A stretch of 64,000 bases of DNA from Rhodamnia argentea (lineage: Eukaryota; Streptophyta; Magnoliopsida; Myrtales; Myrtaceae). The translations under genes were made by a program, and so were the position numbers. Position 1 is the stretch's first letter, and every line of letters starts with the position of its first letter. The notes below the pieces were generated by a model. It saw nothing but the letters and a program-made list of their open reading frames with translations, did no database searches and was not told where the DNA came from. Below are positions 33,036 to 45,100 of the stretch, one piece after another. The DNA lies in assembly GCF_020921035.1 (NCBI RefSeq), contig NC_063155.1:31551294-31615293 (forward strand), read 5' to 3'.

Positions 33036-36000
33036 ATGGCCTCCACAGAGCCAGAGCACGAGCACCGCGAAGATGAGGAAGCCCCCGCCGGCGAAGACGA
33101 GGACACCGGAGCTCAAGTCGCTCCCATCGTCAGGCTTGAAGAGGTCTCCGTCACCACCGGCGAAGAAGACGAAGACGCTATCCTTGATTCGTATGTATTT
33201 CTCCGATTATCTGTTTAATTTCTTCATCGCTACTAGATTTTCTTTTTTTTTTTTGGTTATCCTCATCAGTCACTTTTTGAGATAGTAGGGTTTAGTCACT
33301 CCTTCTCCTCTTGTTTACCTTGGTATGGATGCGTAGAAAAGCGAAGCTTTATCGATTCGACAAGGAAGGGAATCAGTGGAAAGAGAGAGGTGCTGGCTCT
33401 GTTAAGTTTTTGAAGCACAAGGAATCTGGGAAGGTCCGGCTGGTCATGAGACAGTCCAAGACCCTCAAGATCTGTGCCAATCATCTTAGTGCGTGAATTT
33501 CAAGGCGATTGTGGCTTTTATTTTATTTTTTTATGTATCGTTTTCATTTGTTTCGCAAATATGCTGCCCTTCTTAACTCTGCGTTATGTGGCTATCTTTA
33601 CAGTTCTCCCGACTATGTCGGTCCAGGAACATGCCGGGAACGACAAGTCCTGCGTTTGGCATGCAAGGGACTTCGCCGATGGAGAGCTGAAGGATGAGCT
33701 TTTCTGTATCAGATTTGCATCCGTTGAAAGTGAGTGGATTCTCTTCTTTTCCTTTTCTTTTTTTCCCTGAACGAGAGTTTCATTTGCCAAAGGTAGGAAA
33801 TAGAACCTGCTATTGTAATTCTCAAACAAAACCAATTAGTGATCATGAATGAAATCGATCATAAGATAGGAGCAGTTGTTCAGTGTCGTCATGTACTCTG
33901 ATTTGCTTTGGCCATTTACAAAGTGATTTCTCGATATCCATCGTCCTGCTTTGATTGAGATCATCTAGATCTAATTGAGTATTCAATGGCTTAATCGTAC
34001 GGAAAATGTGCCTAGTGGAACTTTGTTTTGAAGCTCCTTCTTCTTTCAAGTATTGAGGATTAATGATGTCTGCTCTAGTGAGCTGTGGCGAATGAGATGT
34101 TTTAGGTTGAATCTTACGGGCAGCAGAATGGACTGCAAAGTGATTTAGGATGGTAAATGAGAGGAGTTCAGTTTAAATGCTGGAGTTGACTGGGATTTTG
34201 ACAACTTATTCGCAAGTGAGTGATTAATTTTTCGGTATGGTTGATTTGGAACTGAATTTGATGGAATTTTCCTTTTGGAATGGAGTATGATTATTGAGGT
34301 TTCCCTTAATATGACAGGCATGACAGTAACCTATTTACAATAGGGTTTACACTGTCATGCGTCAAAAGACAGTTAACCTAGGCTCCATTATTTTGAAAAA
34401 GAAGTGTGGTTAATTTAAAGATCCCTTAGTGTCTGAGGAGGTTTAATTTAAGCTGCATAGGTGGAACGTGGTTTGGATATTGGATGTTGCTTCTCCAAGA
34501 GCAGTGAGCCAATGCAGAGCAAAGACTCTGTGTGATACACTGATACCTCTTTTGTATGACCCGAGATGAATCCAGTTCCTGGCTAGTGTTTTGGGTGAAG
34601 TAGACCCTCGGTTCGTTCTGTTTAAACCAGTGAATCAGGCAATTACGAGACTTTAAGTGTGAGTAATATATGCACTTCGTTACAAAGGACACTGGGTAGT
34701 GGTACTGTCTGTAGAATTATCTGAACCTGACATGTGAGGTTGGTGAAATTGGGTTTACCCCACAAGTCTATCAAAAGCATTTTTAGGGGAAAAATATAAG
34801 GACTTTCTCTATTAGTTGTTCCTCCTATTAGGTGAGTGAATGTCCCTTGAAAGAAGGATGGACAAGGTAATGAACTCATGGGAATATGCTCTGTTCCTCT
34901 TTAGTAAAACGATATAAGAAGGGGAGAGTTATTGAAGCCGACTGAGGCTCTTAAATTTTATTGGATTTGAGATCACTTATGTTACTGCTGCAATTGTGAG
35001 ATTTTCCAAAGCCCACACATATTTCGCTAGTTCATTTGTGGTGTACAATGTATTGTGCACTGATTATGTGCCACAAGATTACTTAGTGATGCTATGAGAT
35101 AGGGTTTCATGGAATAAGTACACTATCGGTGCCATAACTTTTGTACGACGTTTACTTGAGTGTTATCGCTGATGTGAACGCCAAAAAGCTGACGTGGATG
35201 TCGGAAAAGCTGACGTGGCATGTCGGAAAGCCGACGTAGACTCGGGAAAAGCCGACGTAGAACTCAAGTGAACGATTTTTGAAAGTTATGGCACTTAAGT
35301 GAACGCCGTACACAAGTTATGGCACTCACAGTGTACTTATTCTGGGTTCCATGCTATGACCAATCATTTATTTTGGAAGTTCTGCCTTATGTGAAATTAT
35401 TTGCCTTGAAAGTGCTTTGGTCAGTTAGGCTCTATCTAGTATCTTCTCTATATTACGGCAATGCATCAATTCTTCTCGGTTATGGACAATGTGTCATGAA
35501 AAGTGAATTCCTTCTTTGAGTAGTAGTTGTCTTTTGACTCTCTTGGTCGTTATTTGCCCTTAGCTTCTCTTTAGCTGGAACAAGTTGAACAATTCAAGCT
35601 CGGAGTCTACTTTTTTGTTCTCGTTGAGTCACCAAATGGAAGTGTACTCTTAGACTGTGCCAAGGAAGTTTCTTCTGATATTCAAGTGAGCCGTAATTTT
35701 GTTGATCTGGAAATGCGGTGGAGTATGGTACTGAAATTTCCTTCAGGTGTAGTCTCACCTGGTGAAAGCATGTAGGCAGATGATAAGGAAAGTTTCATGC
35801 ATCCGCTAGTGACTTGACTTTGTCTGCAGATGTCTCCTTTGATTGCTATAGATAATTCCTGGCTTGCAAGGTCTTTATTGTTTCTTCTCCCTTTGCTGTT
35901 TCAGATTGCAAAAACTTCATGGAGATGTTCCAGGAGGTTGCTGAATCTCAACAGAAGAAAGAGGAAAATGAAGATGCAAAAACGACTGCAGGGCTCCTTG

Positions 36001-36140
36001 ATAAGCTGACTGTTGAGGAAAAGAAAACAGAAGATAAATCAGGTGAAGATGTGCCAGCATCAAAGGAAGTAAGCAAAACGGTGACTGAACCTGCCTCGGC
36101 AGACGGGGAGAAGAAAAGTGAGCCTGCTCCCTCGGCTTAA
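33036..36140 (+). CDS. RANBP1: Ran-binding protein 1 (RanBP1)
   Basis: A cytosolic or nuclear-envelope partner of the small GTPase Ran: it binds Ran-GTP and stimulates RanGAP, helping release cargo after nuclear export. Exons 33036-33190, 33337-33488, 33604-33729 and 35905-36140 give 222 residues. An acidic N terminus ([12 protein letters not shown]) precedes the Ran-binding domain, roughly residues 25-160, with [44 protein letters not shown] and ELFCIRF, all typical of plant RanBP1. The C-terminal tail is Lys/Glu-rich. The splice after exon 2 falls inside codon 103 and gives Ile where relatives usually have Val (HLILP for HLVLP). Intron 3 is about 2.2 kb and carries a miniature transposon at 35112-35342. 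Domain order and length fit the family; the RANBP1a/b/c identity is not resolved. Confidence 0.95.
35112..35342. mobile_element. MITE in RanBP1 intron 3, with internal TGACGTGG repeats
   Basis: The outer 12 bases are exact inverted repeats (GAATAAGTACAC / GTGTACTTATTC). The inverted match continues inward for about 50 bp: GTGCCATAACTTTTGTACGACG on the left (in two parts) against the complement of CGCCGTACACAAGTTATGGCAC. The centre holds four tandem units of 20-22 bp, two with GCTGACGTGG and two with GCCGACGTAG. No coding capacity. Confidence 0.8.
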
Positions 36141-37044
36141 ATGGGGATACTGCTTTTGCACCAGGATCTACCGGGCACAATGAGGAGTGGCTTTCTGATG
36201 CTCTTTTCTGCCTGTCTCTAGGAATTTGTCTGGGTTGGTCCTCTAGTTTCTGGTCGTCAAATGATTTGTTGGTCCGGACAAATAGAGTCGAGGCTGGGAG
36301 TTGCCGGCAGTTTATGGTCTTGGGTTTGTTGAGGCTTTTCACTTTTCCTTTCACCTTCGCAACACTTGGAAATTGATTATTAGTTGGTGGAAGTTGCAGT
36401 AAGAGCCAGAGACAGTATCACCAACATAATTGAGTGGGGTCATACTTGCATATGTTATGCTGGATTTTTCTGTACCGTGTGAAGAATCGCTCTGTTCTGC
36501 AGATAGATTCCTTTTCTAGACATGCAATGGGGTAACGTTATCTTTTGTTTAGTTATTTCATAAACCAAATTATTGAGCAACCTGTGATGTATCGGGTGAG
36601 GCTGCACTTTCATGGTTTTTATCGGGTCGTTGCTGCCGGCATTGCTTTTGAAAGAAAGATCAATGTTTTTATGTGACCCATTTTGTTAGCTTGCATACAG
36701 TGCCTGCGTATCTGCGATGGATCAAGAGGGTTGGAAGTCATGGGGCCATAGCCCATGGCCGCTTCATAATTGGTGTCATTTTATCAAATCATCGTACAAG
36801 AAATGGAGGTTGAGTTTGTTTCTTGAGATTTGAAAAATATTTTCTTAAAAATGATTCATTGTATCACTCAAAATAATTAATTAATAAATTTTGTTCTTTG
36901 TTGTTAAAACAATCTTATGTACAATTAAAGTACTTTTTCGTTTGTTAGTTTTTATAATTGATATAAACAATCATTTTTCAAAAATATTTTTCAAATTACT
37001 TATTTTTTCGCAAAATAAACGGAGCTATAATGTAAATAATTTAG
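36141..37044. other. RanBP1 3' UTR and intergenic
   Basis: The 3' UTR probably extends several hundred bases. From 36830 to 37040 the DNA is very AT-rich with repeated GAAAAATATTTT words, possibly the remains of a small inverted-repeat element. Confidence 0.4.
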
Positions 37045-38397
37045 GAAAATTTTTAAAAAAAGGACCTCAAGTGTCCTCAATTTCTCAAATAAGGGCTTAA
37101 AGTGAACATTATTTCAAATAAGTGTCTCAATCAAGGGCAATTCAGTCCTTCAATTATTTTTTTATTTTTTCTCTTTTTCTTTTCGTTTTCTTGTCTCTCC
37201 CTTCCCTTCCCTTCCCTTCCCTCTCCATCGTCACCACCACCCACATTGCTGCTACCATTCTCGCATCCCCCTCCCCTCCCCTCCAGTGCTGTTGCCGCCG
37301 CCCACTGAAAAGAAAACGGTGAGATGCCCTCTGCAGCCGTCCCTCATCAACTTTGGGCCTCTGCTAAGTTGCCGGGGTGGTGTTTCACTCCCGCTGGACT
37401 ACACCCACGATCGCTGATACAGATTGACCGAACACGTATGCGGGTGAACGCAATCGAAGATAAACGGAAGTCACGGAATTGAGCCCGAAGCCGAACCAAA
37501 CTCAAGGAAAACTCAATGATCTTAGAGAAGACCTCCCGTCGAACTCATGGTAGGCGTCGGCCGAAGAGAGGGCTCCGACTCGCTCGTTCACATTGGTTCA
37601 TGGAGGCGATGTAGGTCGCTTGGCAGCATCGGCGGACGGCCACAAAGGATCGACTAGCTGGGCTAGATTCGGGATGCTTGGGACTACTCCTTTTCTCTCA
37701 CTCTCATTTTTTGTTGTTGTTCTATGAAGTTTGAAGCATGGAAGTGTGGAGGTAAGAGGGGGCATGCGAAGCTGAACCAGAGAGAGGAGGAGGAGCCTTG
37801 TTTCCTTTCTCTTCTTTTTCAAAACTCCATCCTGAAGCGAGCTCTCTCTATCTCCTTCTTCTTCAGTTTTCTCGGCCTCTCAACCGAACTTGCCTTGCCT
37901 TTTTGGGATCTCTCCGCGATGGTTCGCTTAGAACAACCCCCACGTCTAGAAACAGGGCAGAAGAAAGGCGTCATCAGTCCGAGAAGGATCGGTTTCGGTG
38001 AAGGTCATCGAACAACAAAGCTTGAGGGGCGTTGAGGATCCTTCCTCTTTTCTTTTTTTTATTGCTTAGTTGAGCTCTCTGAAGTCTCCTTGGAAGTTCC
38101 ATTTTTTTTTTCCTTTCTCTCAGTCGCCCCCACAGAACCAAGGGAGGTGAGGGGGATGCGAAACTGGCAGTAACAGTGCATACGGCGGTGGCGAAGGAGA
38201 TGGAGAGGGGAGAGAAGAGGAAAGAGAGAAGAAAAAGTGATAAAAAAAAAAAAACAATTAAATGACGAAATTGCCCTTGGTTCAAGCCCTTTTTTGAAAC
38301 GATTTAAGTACTTTAGGCTCTTATTTGAAATAATATCCACTTCATTGTCTTGTTTGAGAAATTGAGGATACTTGAGACCTTTTTTTTGAAAATTTTC
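37045..38397. mobile_element. Long-terminal-inverted-repeat element, possibly Mutator-like (about 1.35 kb)
   Basis: The ends start GAAAATTTTTAAAAAAAGGA and, from the other side, GAAAATTTTCAAAAAAAAGG. The inverted match continues for some 250-280 bp on each side, through CTCAATTTCTCAAA, ATTATTTCAAATAAG, GGGCAATT and TCGCATCCCC. TAATTTA occurs on both flanks and may be part of a target duplication. The middle (about 37330-38030) is of different, less AT-rich composition with short open frames but no transposase; captured host sequence is possible. Very long inverted ends without a transposase are typical of non-autonomous Mutator-like or fold-back elements. Confidence 0.65.
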
Positions 38398-39419
38398 TAC
38401 TAATTTATGCGTCGCTTCGGCATATAAAAATTGCAAATATAGAGGATCCTTCCCTTCCAATTGAAGTTTGCTCGCCTCTTACATTCACCGTTTCCCTCGT
38501 GTATGGTCGTAACTTTCTTGGCAGCCCTTTTTTATACTTCCAAGTTATATTGTATCGTGTTTTTTTTTTTTTTTTTTTGAATTATTGGGAGTCAAAGTTG
38601 GGATAACTTCAGAATGGGTATGGGCAAATCCCCTATGCATAGCTCATCAAAGCAGAGAAGTCGCAGAAGCGAATATCATATAGGAAGGAATCGAAATGTA
38701 ACAAGCGAAGGGCGATGATGGGCACACTTGGAAGGGTCGCATAATGGAATTGCTAATGCTCCGGGGTTTCGTCCTGAGGGTTTTTGACTTTGGTCAATAT
38801 TCATGAAAGACACCATCTAACAATTTCTCCTCTTTGGCGTCCACGAAGCAGGCAAAGAAAAGGGGATAAGAAAGCGAATGTCAAAAACGTCTGAGAGCTC
38901 GAGCCCCAGCGGCAGTGGCCAACTCAATTGAAGCAGAAAGACCGGGTGGATTTAGTTCGGCTTTTTCAAAGCCCACTGAAGCCCCAAAACTGTTTGAGGA
39001 AAATGCAGTGCCTTTGACAATTATTCTCAAGGGGTGTTGGGATGAAAGTTGGCCTTGAGAATGCTGAAAGCTCAATACTGATAGGGACTAGCTTTGAACT
39101 TTCAACATTTTGTCAAATACTGAGTTATGATTTTTTTTTCTTTCAAAACTATCCTCACTTTTTCTTTCAAATTCCGATTTTATATCTTATATTTTACTAA
39201 AAAAATAAAATTGAAAAATTGAAACCCTAGGCAACCGTGACCGTTTCCTGGGTTGCGCGACCTCAGGTCCCATTTTCAAGGTCGCGCGACCTCAAGTTTG
39301 ATTTTCCTTTTATAATTTTTAAATATATTTCATTTAAAACGAAATATTGATTTTTCTTTCTAAAAATTAATTAGGTCAGAGTTGCTTTTCAAAGTATTTT
39401 TACTACTATCTATAAAATA

Positions 39420-39450
<31 letters not shown>

Positions 39451-42040
39451 TTATTTTACCAAACGCTATTTGCATTTCTTCAAAGCTCTTTAGGTTAAAA
39501 AGTATTTGCATTCCCTCAAAACCCATTTGCAAAGACTATCATGACAAAGACTTCACAACCAAATCCTATCTTCATGCAGTAGTAGGGCTTACAATTTGTC
39601 CGTGCGGTGTACCAACTAGTAACATACGTCTATGGAGTTTGGCAGGGTTGGACATGCGATGTCATATGATTCGGGAGAAACAAACGACCGAACCGAGGAT
39701 TCGGTTGTTGAAAATGGGTCAGACGATACGACACGATAGCCCCTTGGGTTTTGGCCAGCGATGCATGTCTCGGGTCTCGAACTGTCATCAATCGCCTTCT
39801 CAATAATGAGACTCGGCAGGGACTTCGAGAATTTTCGATGGAGCCAAAGTGGGGCTCTTCTTGTGGATTTCATTTCGATGACGACTTCCCATCATGTTTG
39901 TTGAATAAGGAATTAAAGTATAATCTCTTTCCCATAATGTTCAATCGGCTTTTGTCGTCGCACGTGCGGCAGTATTGAATTATACTTATCGAGAGAGAGA
40001 AAGAGTGTGACAGGCTAGTAATTGCATCCATTCATTTCAGCCTCTCTTTTTTTCTATATATATCATTCGGTCTTCTTTATTCAGTAGGTAACATCAAATC
40101 TTAGTAAATGACCAAAAAACAAAAATCAAATCTTGGTATCTCCTACTGTTCACCCCTCAAACCACGATCTATCTCTATCGATTCTTGCATATTGATCACC
40201 AAGTTACAACTAGGACGATCAAAATGGATCACAAGTCTATATTCTAATCCATATTTATTTAAAAGGGCCATCTCAAATTTAAAGTGTGATCATAATGGGT
40301 TTTTAAGTTAAAAACCCAAAACAAATTAATTTGAGTGGGCTGGTTATAAATTCACTTTTAACACATTTAATAAACAGGTCATGCTTAACCCGCTTTGGTC
40401 CTTCTTCACAGATCCCTTCTCTCTCCCTCTTCGATTTCGTGACTCATGACCTTCTCCTTCCATTCGCTCTACTTCTGCCATCGTTAGGTTTTGTTCAACC
40501 TCTGGCTTATAACTTCACACTACCGTGACAAGTTACATTTCTAGGGAAATCCAAGCTTTCACCACCACCTTCACGTCTCGTCCATAAACCAATTCCCGAG
40601 CTCCCTCACTAACTTGGCGAGTCTTACATAGAGAAGCCCATTCTTCAAAGGCAATAATTTAAGGAGAAAAGTCGCTAAAATGAATCCCGGGTCGGGTCAA
40701 ATTTGTGTCGGGTATGGGTTGAATAGGGTACGAGTCACTAAATCTAAGTTGGATATAAATGGATCAAAATAGAATAAATGTGCCAACTTGGGTCGAACCA
40801 TTTTCAACCCAATTCTACCACCTATTTGATGAATCTAGTTGTAACCGAGGAAGGAAATTCGATGTTCATTTACGGATATAATTTCATGAACTGTATAAAA
40901 ACTTATCATCACGTGATATGTTGGCGTAATATTAGGAAAGCATAACTTGGCTTTGGATTATATAGTTTGTATTGCTAATCAATGAAGAGACTGGATCTTA
41001 GATTGCTTCATAATCTATGGCTACTCTTGATCTGCATGTGATGCCACCTAAGTGGACGACGTTCATTTCTCCCGATCTAGTTTTGGCAAATCACATCATT
41101 TGGTCTCGCATAGGAAGGATTAAGAACAAACTAGAAAAACTAATATGAAGAGTCACTGTATAAGATGAGATTATTCCTCTAGAACATGGTCCCAGTAATT
41201 TAGGCTGACCAATACTACAAGCTACGAAAGTGATTAATGTCGGTCCTAATTCAGGGTCAACTTCCATGCCATGCCAATGCCATGACTTTGGCAAAAGTCG
41301 AACGCATTAAAGCATTTAAGTTAGGTCAATATTGTAATTGCCTAACCCGGCTCGCCTAATATGTAATGGTTCGGCCCGAGAGCGGTCGTGATTTGTTTAT
41401 CCAATACGAACGCCAAACTAATTAATTAAATTAAGTTTCAGACAAGCGCTAAACACCACTCTTTCAAAAATGAAAGAACTCCAAGGATTTTGGAGAGATT
41501 GAGAATAAAGGAGAGAAAAACCATTCATGTGCTGAGAAAGGAAGCAAAGTTTTCTTTTTGACAATTCCAAGGGATCGACTCAATTATAATCTGGAGTAAC
41601 TTTCTTAGACAATGATTTCTTTGTTAATAACAGGAGTAGAACAGGTGGTGGGGTTTTTTTTAAATGATGGGTAGGTTTTTCACTGCACTTGTGTTGGTCC
41701 TGAGTTGTAACTTACAATGGTGTTCAACACTAACTAGTATTTCGGAAAATCGACCGTTCAATTGTTAAGCATGGGCATGTTTAGCAAGTTATCATGACTC
41801 CGTTGCATAAAAATGGACAAACTAAACGAGGTTTAGGCTTTGACTTCGGCTGCCAAAAAGATGAAGAAGGTGGGCGCCATGGTTGAGCAAGAAGATGAAA
41901 ATCATGCCAAGAGCGCTGTTCGGAAAGGGAAGGGTGGCCATACTCATTACTCAAGGAGGAGAAGTAGGAGGCGAGGAGGGTCGAGGTAAACAGCACTTAT
42001 CGCATTTTTGGTCACTCGTAACTCTCTCTCTCTCATTCAT
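38398..42040. other. Intergenic with scattered element remains
   Basis: Contains a T tract (38560-38579), a repeated GTCGCGCGACCTCAAG-type motif at 39256-39296, an (AT)n run at 39416-39441, a Harbinger-family remnant around 39365-39536, and GGGTCGGGT words near 40690 and AACCCATT words near 40800 of hAT-like character. The stretch 41000-42000 shows nothing I can name. No convincing gene. Confidence 0.4.
39365..39536. mobile_element. Remnant of the Harbinger-type non-autonomous family
   Basis: The left part has GTTGCTTTTCAAAGTATTTTT. The right part, after an (AT)n run, has ACCAAACGCTATTTGCATTTC and CAAAGCTCTTTAGG, the complement of the GAAATGCAAATAGCGTTTGGT and CTAAAG pattern in the copies at 42.9 and 53.9 kb. 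It is short and worn. Confidence 0.4.
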
Positions 42041-42136
42041 TATAAACACATTCGCACCTTCTCGTTCTTGTCCATCATTCCTTTGACCCCCCTCTTTCTC
42101 TCTCCCCCGCTCTCCGAGTCTGCAGAGCCGTCCGCC
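42041..42136 (+). promoter_or_regulatory. TATA box and 5' UTR of KUP1
   Basis: TATAAAC at 42041-42047 lies 90 bp before the start codon, followed by a CT-rich leader. Confidence 0.6.
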
Positions 42137-45100
42137 ATGAATGCACCTGAACAAGCGTCTGAATTGGGAATATCTCAACAGGTTCCGTTTCTATTCCCGT
42201 CATCTTTCCACCGTTACCCTTTTTCAGTTTCGCTCGTTCCTTTTTTCATTGTATTCATGGATGGTGTCTTTCTTCTGTTGCCATTTTCCATTCTCATAAA
42301 CTCTTAGTACTAGCAAGATTGTCCAGAGCAATGCTCTGGTTTTGCGCTTGAGCGTTGCAGCATTTTCAGTGCATTCGACTTCAGTTTGGTTAAGAAAGAA
42401 AATAAATAAATAAAGTTTCAGTATTGTTGCTCTATTGCCCAATTTTAGTGAACTGATGAAATACTTTTCTTAAGTTTATGTTTTCACCGGAATCTTTATG
42501 CGCTGAATCGAGTGTCTTTGGCCTTGTATACTGGGGTCCACTGTTTGAGTGGCGGACGATATTTTTTCATTTTGAAATGTTTCTTTGGCAAGTTGAGCAA
42601 AATGGGAATGTTTCAGAATGACCCAAATCTATCACATGAACAGGAATTTACAGTCCCAGAGCTTGTTTATTAGCATGGGAATATGCAATTGCTCACGTCT
42701 GCAGCCTAAGACTAACGTTTTGAAACTTCTGCACTCTGTATGGTTCTATCTGAATTAGGCCGTCTTTCGCTGTTTCCGTAATTGTGTATCTGCAAAACAT
42801 TCGAGCATCGAGTTTTCCTGCGTATCTGCAAAACATTGAGTGTTCTTTCATTTATCTTTTGGATAATGACTCTGACTAAATATGTTCGAGTGTTTACCAA
42901 GCGCTATTTGCATCTGCCCAATACCCTTTAGTCTGAAGTCCTTTGAACTCATGGAAAGGCTTTGGGCAAATGCTCTTCCAAACGCATCCATAGTAACCAT
43001 TGCAGCTTCTTCTCTCGGTTGCCAAAAGGGCAAACACCTGTTAGCTTCCATAGTTACATGTGATTCTATGAAATTGCAGGCTGCCTTGTGCTTGATTCCA
43101 TTTAGGATATCTTTGAGGGTGCTAGTTTTCAATCTACATAAGCACTTTGCATGATGTTTTACATTGATTGTGCTTGTAATCTAGGAATGGTAGTAGGCTG
43201 GTAAACTTATGAAGGTATCTGACATAGTAACTGCTGAAGCATCTTCTCTATGTTCTTTTCGTCCATGTGATTGATCTTGATATATCTGGTAATGATCATG
43301 TTTCTCTAAATTAGAATGTGAAGAGGGTGTCATATACAACTGTGCTCACATTGGCTTACCAAAGCCTTGGAGTGGTATATGGTGATATCAGTACCTCCCC
43401 TCTCTATGTATACAAGACTGCCTTCTCTGGAAAGTTGAGCCTTCACGAGAATGATGAGGAGATCTTCGGTGTTCTTTCATTTATCTTTTGGACGATGACT
43501 CTAATTGCGCTTTTCAAGTATATCTTCATTGTGATGTCTGCCAATGACAACGGAGAAGGTATGGAGCAGAGCTTTATCCTCACGTTTGGATTCTTGATGA
43601 AGTGACCAAAAAGGAACTATGTTTGCTCCCTTGCCCTGGGAATGCAAAGCAGAAGTTGCTGATAGTCCCTTTTTGACTATGCATGCTAAGCAACCTAACC
43701 TTGCCGGGTCAAATGCCCTTACAAATCAATTGCCTGCAGTGCCATCTGTTTTCCTCTATTTAAGTATCACAATCATGCACTTATGTACTGCTTGTGGCTC
43801 TGCATTAGGGCATATTACCATAGAAATGTTCGCATTACTCAGAAGGCATTTTCTTGTCAATACCTTGGAAAGTGTGAGACTTTGCTTTGCCGTAGTATGT
43901 TGCTCATTATCCAGAGTTGAAAAGCCACATAACTGATGCAGCAATATGAGAATGATGTAGGTGGGACATTTGCCTTGTATTCTTTGCTTTGTCGACATGC
44001 AAGACTGAGCATTTTACCCAATCAACAAGATGTCGATGAGAAGCTGTCTTCTTACGCAAGGGACAGATCAGCTGATTCGCAGCAAAGCTTGGCCCTAAAG
44101 TCTTTCCTGGAGAAGCACCCTATTTTTCGCACAAGCCTGTTGATATTTGTTCTTCTAGGAACTTGTATGGCAATAGGTGATGGTATTCTGACTCCTTCAA
44201 TATCAGGTAGCTAGAGCTGTCACAGCATATCAATTTTCCTTTTAATTCTACATGCTTTTTGTCCCAAAGCAAGCTACTTTTTCAATGCATGAATATGCAC
44301 TTCAAATAAAATAAATCCAATGACTGCTGTTTTCCTCAAGATAGCAATAGTTTTCAAGCTTCTACTTCTGAAGTATTTGTGGTTTTTACTCATAATGATA
44401 TTGGGGGACTTAGTATGCTTCCTGATGGATAAAGATCTTATGTAGAAGTCTTTGCTTCTCTTTTGGTGTTCATTTGTAATTGGTGGGCTTTGTTGTGCAT
44501 CCAGAGGAGGAGAGTTAATTTTATAAATTCAACTTTAATATGACGTTAAGTTCGATTGGTGAATTTATGCAGAAATATTGTGTTTTTTTTGGGGCCATGT
44601 ATGTTGAGCTGATCAACTCCTAATACTCAGATTTAAATCTCTTTTCCCTTTTTCAGTTCTTTCAGCAGTTTCGGGAGTCAAGCTTAAAATACCAGAACTT
44701 CACGAAAGTAAGTCAACCCTCCTACAATTACCAAAATCTCTCACTATGTGAATGAACTCTGAGGCTAGGTCATCTACGCTCCGCAGATTATGTTGTTACA
44801 ATCTCATGTGTCATCTTGCTGGGACTTTTCTCTCTTCAGCACCATGGGACGCACAGAGTTGCCTTCTTGTTTGCCCCAGTTGTCATGGCATGGCTTCTTT
44901 GCATATGTTGCATTGGGATTTACAATATATTCTGCTGGAATACACAAATAATACACGCACTATCTCCTGTATATATGTTGAGTTTCCTAAGAAATACAGG
45001 CACTGAAGGATGGGTATCACTGGGTGGAGTGGTTCTGTCTATCACAGGTACCTCTCTTTCACGTTGAATAAAATATAGTACTTCCAGTTACTCTGCTGAA

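Noticed and set aside
35742-35860. A possible C/D snoRNA in RanBP1 intron 3 (AGATGATAAGG ... GTCTGCAGATG).
   Set aside because: Box C does not fit RUGAUGA, box D lacks CUGA and there is no rRNA complementarity that I could see.
43619-43936. A 105-codon open frame between KUP1 exons 2 and 3.
   Set aside because: It lies in an intron with good GT and AG ends and does not fit the KUP sequence.
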